From RUG563 sp045590215 (lineage in GTDB: Bacteria; Bacillota; Clostridia; Christensenellales; Aristaeellaceae), in assembly GCA_045590215.1 (NCBI GenBank), contig JAZNQO010000013.1, forward strand, positions 62,001 through 126,000: a stretch of 64,000 bases of DNA, given 5' to 3'. Of this stretch, positions 60,006 to 64,000 are shown piece after piece (the first letter of the stretch is position 1; every line of letters begins with the position of its first letter). Both the position numbers and the translations under genes were made by a program. Under the pieces are notes generated by a model that saw only the letters and a list, made by a program, of their open reading frames with translations, made no database searches and was not told the origin of the DNA.

Positions 60006-60662
60006 ATGCAGATTGCAGACAACATTTTGAAATATTATTTGCGGAATGTATATTTCATCACCGGCACAGCCTACGCCGGGAAATCCACGGCCTGCAGGAT
60101 GCTTGCCGAAAAATATGGCCTGCATTGGTGCGGCGAAAATTACTTCACTGAAGTGACGGACAGGGTGGCTGATCCGGAAATTCAGCCGGATTTATGCTAC
60201 ATTCGCAGTTTGACCGATTTTCGGGATTTTGTGCGCCGCACCCCTGAAGAATATGAGCGGTGGGTGATGAACATCGGCAGGGAAGCGGCAGGCTTTGAAA
60301 TGGCGGAGCTGATTGGCCTTGGCAGAGAGCAAAAGGTGATCGTGGATACCAATATCCCGTTGGACGTGCTGCACAGGATTTCCGACGAAAACCATGTGGC
60401 GGTGATGCTTTCGCCCCAAAGCACCAGCGTGGAACGCTTTTTTGACCGCAGTGACCCGGAAAAGCAGTTTATCCTGCAGCATATCATGGCCTGCGAAAAC
60501 CCGGAAAAGGTGATGGTAAATTACCGAGAAGGGCTGGCGAGAATCAATTCTCAGGCTCACTATGATGAAATGCTGAACAGCGGCTTTTTCACCCTCATCC
60601 GGGATGAAGAAAGAACGCCGGAAGAAACCTGCAGGATTTTAGCGGAGCATTTCGGGTTTTGA
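60006..60662 (+). CDS. P-loop kinase-like ATPase
   Basis: A 218-residue protein with Walker A GTAYAGKSTACRMLAEKYG and a later IVDTNIPLDVL, resembling small nucleotide or shikimate-type kinases. No specific family signature is recognised. It starts one base after the tetR stop codon, so the two are coupled. Ends before a strong bidirectional terminator. Confidence 0.75.
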   Translation: MQIADNILKYYLRNVYFITGTAYAGKSTACRMLAEKYGLHWCGENYFTEVTDRVADPEIQPDLCYIRSLTDFRDFVRRTPEEYERWVMNIGREAAGFEMAELIGLGREQKVIVDTNIPLDVLHRISDENHVAVMLSPQSTSVERFFDRSDPEKQFILQHIMACENPEKVMVNYREGLARINSQAHYDEMLNSGFFTLIRDEERTPEETCRILAEHFGF

Positions 60663-60671
60663 TACAAAGCA

Positions 60672-60702
60672 AAAAGCAAGGCGAAAATGCCTTGCTTTTT
60701 TG
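60672..60702. terminator. Bidirectional terminator between the kinase-like gene and tgt
   Basis: AAAAGCAAGGC (60672-60682) pairs with GCCTTGCTTTT (from 60689), with T/A runs on both sides. Confidence 0.85.
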
Positions 60703-60716
60703 TGTTTTAGAAAATA

Positions 60717-61844
60717 TCAGAAATTCCGGGTCATGTCATAGCGTTCATAGAAGGCTTTGCGGTAATCGAGGAAGCGGTCCTCCATGATAGCCTGACGGAT
60801 TTCTTCCATGGTTCGGATGAGGAAGCGGAGGTTATGGATGGAAACCAGTCGGCCGCCGGTTATTTCCTGCGCCTTGAAAAGATGGCGGATATAGGCACGG
60901 CTGAAATTCTGGCAGGCGTAGCAATCGCAGTCTTCTTCCAAGGGGCCGAAATCGTGGGCATAGGTGGCATTGCGGATGACCAGACGGCCGTTTCTTGTGA
61001 ACGCTGTGCCGTTCCTTGCGATTCGGGTGGCCAGCACGCAGTCAAACATATCAATGCCCCGGAGCACGCCTTCCAGGAAACAGTCAGCAGTGCCCACGCC
61101 CATCAAATAACGGGGCTTATCTTTGGGCATAAAGGGCTCGATTTTTTCCAGCATGTCATACATGATGGGCTTGGGCTCGCCAACGGAAAGGCCGCCGATG
61201 CCATAGCCGGGGAAATCCATATCGGCCAGCGTCTTGGCACTTTCGATGCGCAGGTCGTCATAGAAAGCACCCTGCACGATGCCAAAGAGAGCCTGATCTT
61301 CACGGGTATGATGCTTTTTGCAGCGTTCCGCCCAGCGATGCGTGCGCTCCATGGCTTCCTTGGCGGTACGGTAATCGCAGGGGTACGGGGAGCAAACGTC
61401 AAAGGCCATGGCGATGTCTGCGCCCAGTGCCTGTTGAATATCCATGGATACTTCGGGGCTGATGAACTGTTTGCTGCCGTCCAGATGGCTGCGGAAGGAA
61501 ACACCTTCTTCGGTGATTTTGCGAAGGGCAGCCAAGGAAAACACCTGAAAGCCGCCGCTGTCTGTCAAAACAGGCTTATCCCAGCTCATGAATTTATGGA
61601 TACCGCCGGCTTCCTTTACCAGTGCTTCGCCGGGGCGAAGATGCAGATGATAGGTGTTGGAGAGCATAATTTTGGTGCCGATTTCGTCCATTTCACGGGG
61701 CGTCATGGCCTTGACGGTGGCCTGCGTGCCAACGGGCATATAAATGGGTGTGGGAATATCGCCGTGGGGAGTGTGCACAACCCCCAGACGGGCACCGGAC
61801 TGCTTGCAGGTTTTGATGAGTTCAAAGGTGACAGGGCTCTTCAT
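60717..61844 (-). CDS. tgt: tRNA-guanine(34) transglycosylase (queuine/preQ1)
   Basis: A 375-residue TGT: YMPVGTQATVKAM, the SNTYHLHLRPG motif, LTDSGGFQVFSL (catalytic Asp), GGLSVGEPKP, the nucleophile region FDCVLATRIARNGTAFT, and the zinc site CDCYACQNFSRAYIRHLF. It inserts preQ1 at tRNA wobble position 34. The ATG at 61844 follows AGAGG; a TTG two codons earlier is less likely. queA is not adjacent. Confidence 0.96.
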   Translation of the reverse strand: MKSPVTFELIKTCKQSGARLGVVHTPHGDIPTPIYMPVGTQATVKAMTPREMDEIGTKIMLSNTYHLHLRPGEALVKEAGGIHKFMSWDKPVLTDSGGFQVFSLAALRKITEEGVSFRSHLDGSKQFISPEVSMDIQQALGADIAMAFDVCSPYPCDYRTAKEAMERTHRWAERCKKHHTREDQALFGIVQGAFYDDLRIESAKTLADMDFPGYGIGGLSVGEPKPIMYDMLEKIEPFMPKDKPRYLMGVGTADCFLEGVLRGIDMFDCVLATRIARNGTAFTRNGRLVIRNATYAHDFGPLEEDCDCYACQNFSRAYIRHLFKAQEITGGRLVSIHNLRFLIRTMEEIRQAIMEDRFLDYRKAFYERYDMTRNF

Positions 61845-61867
61845 AGTCAACCTCTTTCTTTATGCGT

Positions 61868-62575
61868 TTACAATAAACTGTTCAGGATAACTTCCAGCTC
61901 GTGTTCATTTATCCGATGGTTATACGCATTGATGGACATCTGTTCATAGGTTACATAGACAGAAAATTCTTCGGCGTTGTATGGGGTGTCCGGCATGCGC
62001 AGCACCAGGGCTTCGATGACTACCAGCATATCGCCGTCTTCAACAAGGTAATGCCGAATCTGGTGGGTGCTCATATCCGGAATTTGGGTAAAGCCATAGC
62101 TGAGATAGGTGGAAATGGGATATTCCACTTCTGTGGCTGTGCCATATTTTGCTTCCAGTGTATTGCAGAGCGTGAGACCATTCATCAGTGCATCTTCAAG
62201 CGTTTGTGTATCATCAGAGCCAGATGGGCTATCAATGCTGCTTTCATCCGCATTGCGAGTAAGATTCATGTCAGAAAACACATAAATGATTTCTTCCAGT
62301 GATTCGGTTTCCTCATTAAAACCGTATACCAAATAATAGGACAAAGGAGGTTGATCCATCGGAACATCCACAGTGTAATAATCCCGGCCGTTATACAATG
62401 TGTCATGGAAAAAATACAGCTCTCGTGCATCTTCCCGTGCTTCTACTTCGTCAATGGACAAACCAAAGGAAATGTCGCCACGGATAGTGAAGGTTTGCGA
62501 GGTTTCTTCAGCCACGGCAGGCAGTGCGGAAAGAAGCAGTATCAAGGAAAAAAGTGTGCACAAGAGTTTTTTCAT
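61868..62575 (-). CDS. Exported protein, unknown function
   Basis: A 235-residue protein with a clear signal peptide (KKLLCTLFSLILLLSALPAVAEE, cleavage after AVA). The mature part is mixed alpha/beta with YYLVYGFNEETESLEEIIYVF, a pattern seen in Clostridial secreted proteins of unknown role. The ATG at 62575 lies eight bases after GAGG. It follows the pseudouridine synthase gene by 13 bases and precedes tgt by 23, so it is probably one operon with them. Confidence 0.78.
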   Translation of the reverse strand: MKKLLCTLFSLILLLSALPAVAEETSQTFTIRGDISFGLSIDEVEAREDARELYFFHDTLYNGRDYYTVDVPMDQPPLSYYLVYGFNEETESLEEIIYVFSDMNLTRNADESSIDSPSGSDDTQTLEDALMNGLTLCNTLEAKYGTATEVEYPISTYLSYGFTQIPDMSTHQIRHYLVEDGDMLVVIEALVLRMPDTPYNAEEFSVYVTYEQMSINAYNHRINEHELEVILNSLL

Positions 62576-62588
62576 GGATGAAGCCTCT

Positions 62589-63317
62589 TTATTCATGGGT
62601 AACGGCAGGCTTGATCTGCGGCCAGATGGATTCCAGGCCACGGAGCTCACGCTCGAAGAAAATCCAAGGCTTGGCATCCGGCGTGGGGGCCATGAAGAGC
62701 AGCTGCTCTTTGCTGATGGGATGGGCGAAGGACAGGCGGAAGCCCCACAGGGCAATCTGCTGGCCACGCTTGCCGTTGCCATAGCGGTTATCGCCCCAGA
62801 GGGGATTGCCGTGGTGCATCATCTGCACCCGGATCTGATGGGCACGGCCGGTTTCCAATTGGATGGCCACGAGAGACAGGCCATCCCGACGTGCGACAGT
62901 GCGGCCGTGAAGGATGGCTTCTTTGCCTTCGGCTTTGCGATAGGAGGGCAACACGGAGACTTTGTTGTTTTCTTCGTCCTTGACCAGATAATCCACATAA
63001 GTGAACTGATCGGGCGTTTCGCCTTCCACGATGCAGACGTATTGGCGGTTCAGTTCATGAACACGAACTTGTTCGGAAAGACGGGAAGCGGCCTTGCTGG
63101 TGCGTGCAAAGACAAGCAGGCCGCCCACGGGACGATCCATGCGATGCACAAGGCCGATGAAGGCTTCGCCGGGTTTATTGTAGGTTTCTTTCACATAAGC
63201 CTTGATCTGATCCAGCAGGCTTTCGTCCTGCGTGGCGTCGGACTGGGTGAGCTGATTGGGCTTTTTCACCGCTACAATGACGTGATTATCTTCAAAGAGA
63301 ATGGTGGGCTTATCCAT
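62589..63317 (-). CDS. RluA/RluD family RNA pseudouridine synthase
   Basis: A 242-residue pseudouridine synthase. FEDNHVIVAVKKPNQLTQ, GLVHRMDRPVGGLLVFART (catalytic Asp in HRMDRPVGG), and ETGRAHQIRVQMMHHGNPLWGD are diagnostic of the family. There is no S4 domain, so it is a short RluA-type enzyme; target RNA unknown. The ATG at 63317 follows CGGAGG; the longer frame upstream is noncoding. Confidence 0.92.
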   Translation of the reverse strand: MDKPTILFEDNHVIVAVKKPNQLTQSDATQDESLLDQIKAYVKETYNKPGEAFIGLVHRMDRPVGGLLVFARTSKAASRLSEQVRVHELNRQYVCIVEGETPDQFTYVDYLVKDEENNKVSVLPSYRKAEGKEAILHGRTVARRDGLSLVAIQLETGRAHQIRVQMMHHGNPLWGDNRYGNGKRGQQIALWGFRLSFAHPISKEQLLFMAPTPDAKPWIFFERELRGLESIWPQIKPAVTHE

Positions 63318-63446
63318 GATGTACCTCCGTTTGTAATTCGGAATTGGGAATGTGGAATTTATAATGTTTATTTTTTTCGCTTCACCGGCACACAAAAGGA
63401 ATAAATTTTATCCCTCCCATCCGGGATTGTTTTCTTATGGAGGGGT

Positions 63447-63487
63447 GCGGGAGGGTGTTTCTTTTTCAAAAAGAAACATTCTCCCGC
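63447..63487. repeat. Long inverted repeat between two RNA-modification genes
   Basis: GCGGGAG (63447-63453) pairs with CTCCCGC (63481-63487), enclosing a perfect 10-bp GTTTCTTTTT/AAAAAGAAAC stem with a single C loop. The rest of 63318-63505 is noncoding. It may terminate the methyltransferase transcript or be an intergenic palindromic repeat. Confidence 0.6.
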
Positions 63488-63505
63488 TAATATATTTCCT
63501 ACCTT

Positions 63506-64000
63506 TTACTTCGCCATCCAGCGGCCGGTGGCTCCGCAGGGGAGAACGCCGCCGGAGCGGACGGGGAGGCACAGTTCCTGGGAATCAATAACGCCGCCGA
63601 AACGGGAAGAAACGGTTTTTTCCAAAATATTTTGCAGTACGGCAGGCTGGAAGCCGGTGGTATAGCTGTTGATGAAGAAGAAGAGGGGATCTTTGGAGAG
63701 CACCTGCGCACAGGTTTCCACAAGGCCGTAGAGCTCGTTTTCCAATTTCCAGACTTCGCCTGTGGGCCCCCGGCCATAGGAAGGGGGATCCATCACGATG
63801 CCGTCATAAGTGTTTCCCCGGCGAATTTCACGCTTCACAAAGGCCACGGCATCTTCCACAATAAAGCGGAAGCTGGTTTCGGGCAGACCGGACAGTTCCC
63901 GGTTTTCTTTCGCCCATTGCACCATGCCTTTTGCGGCGTCCACATGGGTCACATGAGCACCGGCTGCGGCGCAGGCAAGGGACGCACCGCCGGTATATGC
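63506..64000 (-). CDS. Class I SAM-dependent RNA methyltransferase, C-terminal part (runs off right edge)
   Basis: The visible 164 residues contain AYTGGASLACAAAGAHVTHVD (SAM motif I), the catalytic-type VMDPPSYGRGP motif and FFFINSYTTGF, matching the RlmI/YccW-like class of rRNA cytosine/guanine methyltransferases common in Firmicutes. The N-terminal part lies beyond 64000, so the exact subfamily cannot be fixed. Confidence 0.85.
   Translation of the reverse strand, partial: AYTGGASLACAAAGAHVTHVDAAKGMVQWAKENRELSGLPETSFRFIVEDAVAFVKREIRRGNTYDGIVMDPPSYGRGPTGEVWKLENELYGLVETCAQVLSKDPLFFFINSYTTGFQPAVLQNILEKTVSSRFGGVIDSQELCLPVRSGGVLPCGATGRWMAK

Overview
The window reads as chromosomal DNA of a Gram-positive anaerobe of the Clostridia, probably from gut or rumen (inference). 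The basis is three T-box leaders, a c-di-AMP receptor next to holB and ricT, the rpsB-tsf-pyrH block, 2-oxoacid:ferredoxin oxidoreductase genes, Firmicutes-type promoters (TTGACA/TATAAT, mostly 17-base spacers) and strong AGGAGG ribosome sites. About 50 genes are supported. TAG is a rare stop: among the genes called here only the class A PBP uses it.

Layout. 1-2 kb: an edge-truncated membrane protein, a decayed accessory gene, then rpsI-rplM on the minus strand. 2-6 kb: an EF-G paralogue, a collagen-like surface protein and an intergenic stretch packed with hairpins. 6-10.5 kb: an SDR enzyme, then a four-gene operon joining a MotA/MotB (ZorA/ZorB-like) motor pair to an Ig-like membrane protein and a secreted VanX-type dipeptidase. 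10.6-22 kb: a GH31 glycosidase, an L,D-transpeptidase, a secreted caspase-like protein coupled to a MATE transporter, a sugar ABC ATPase, a VanY-like protein that has lost its zinc ligands, an AT-rich permease and an HPr-like protein without the active histidine. 22-30 kb: the SRP RNA, a Dabb protein, a class A PBP, an FtsH-type protease, a solute-binding lipoprotein and galactokinase. 30-38 kb: membrane proteins, tsaE-tsaB-rimI, rpsB-tsf-pyrH and darA-holB-ricT.

39-53 kb is the most striking region. Three T-boxes have specifier codons that I read as CUC (Leu), AUC (Ile) and GUA (Val). Each controls an operon with a differently built acyl-CoA synthetase: a TIM-barrel fusion behind an isopropylmalate-synthase-like gene (Leu), and two HTH-cupin-synthetase fusions (Ile and Val). 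The Val operon continues into an ATPase, a four-subunit 2-oxoacid:ferredoxin oxidoreductase and a branched-chain aminotransferase. Taken together this looks like a starvation-induced route from branched short-chain fatty acids to branched-chain amino acids: activation to CoA esters, reductive carboxylation, then transamination.

53-64 kb: a metallophosphoesterase, a methyltransferase, a TetM-like ribosomal GTPase fused to a Rae1/YacP-type nuclease domain, a VanW-like protein, a TetR regulator with a P-loop kinase-like partner, tgt, an exported protein, a pseudouridine synthase and an edge-truncated RNA methyltransferase.

A recurring theme is peptidoglycan: VanX-, VanY- and VanW-like proteins, an L,D-transpeptidase and a PBP. 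No CRISPR array, tRNA, rRNA, intact transposase or prophage gene was found.
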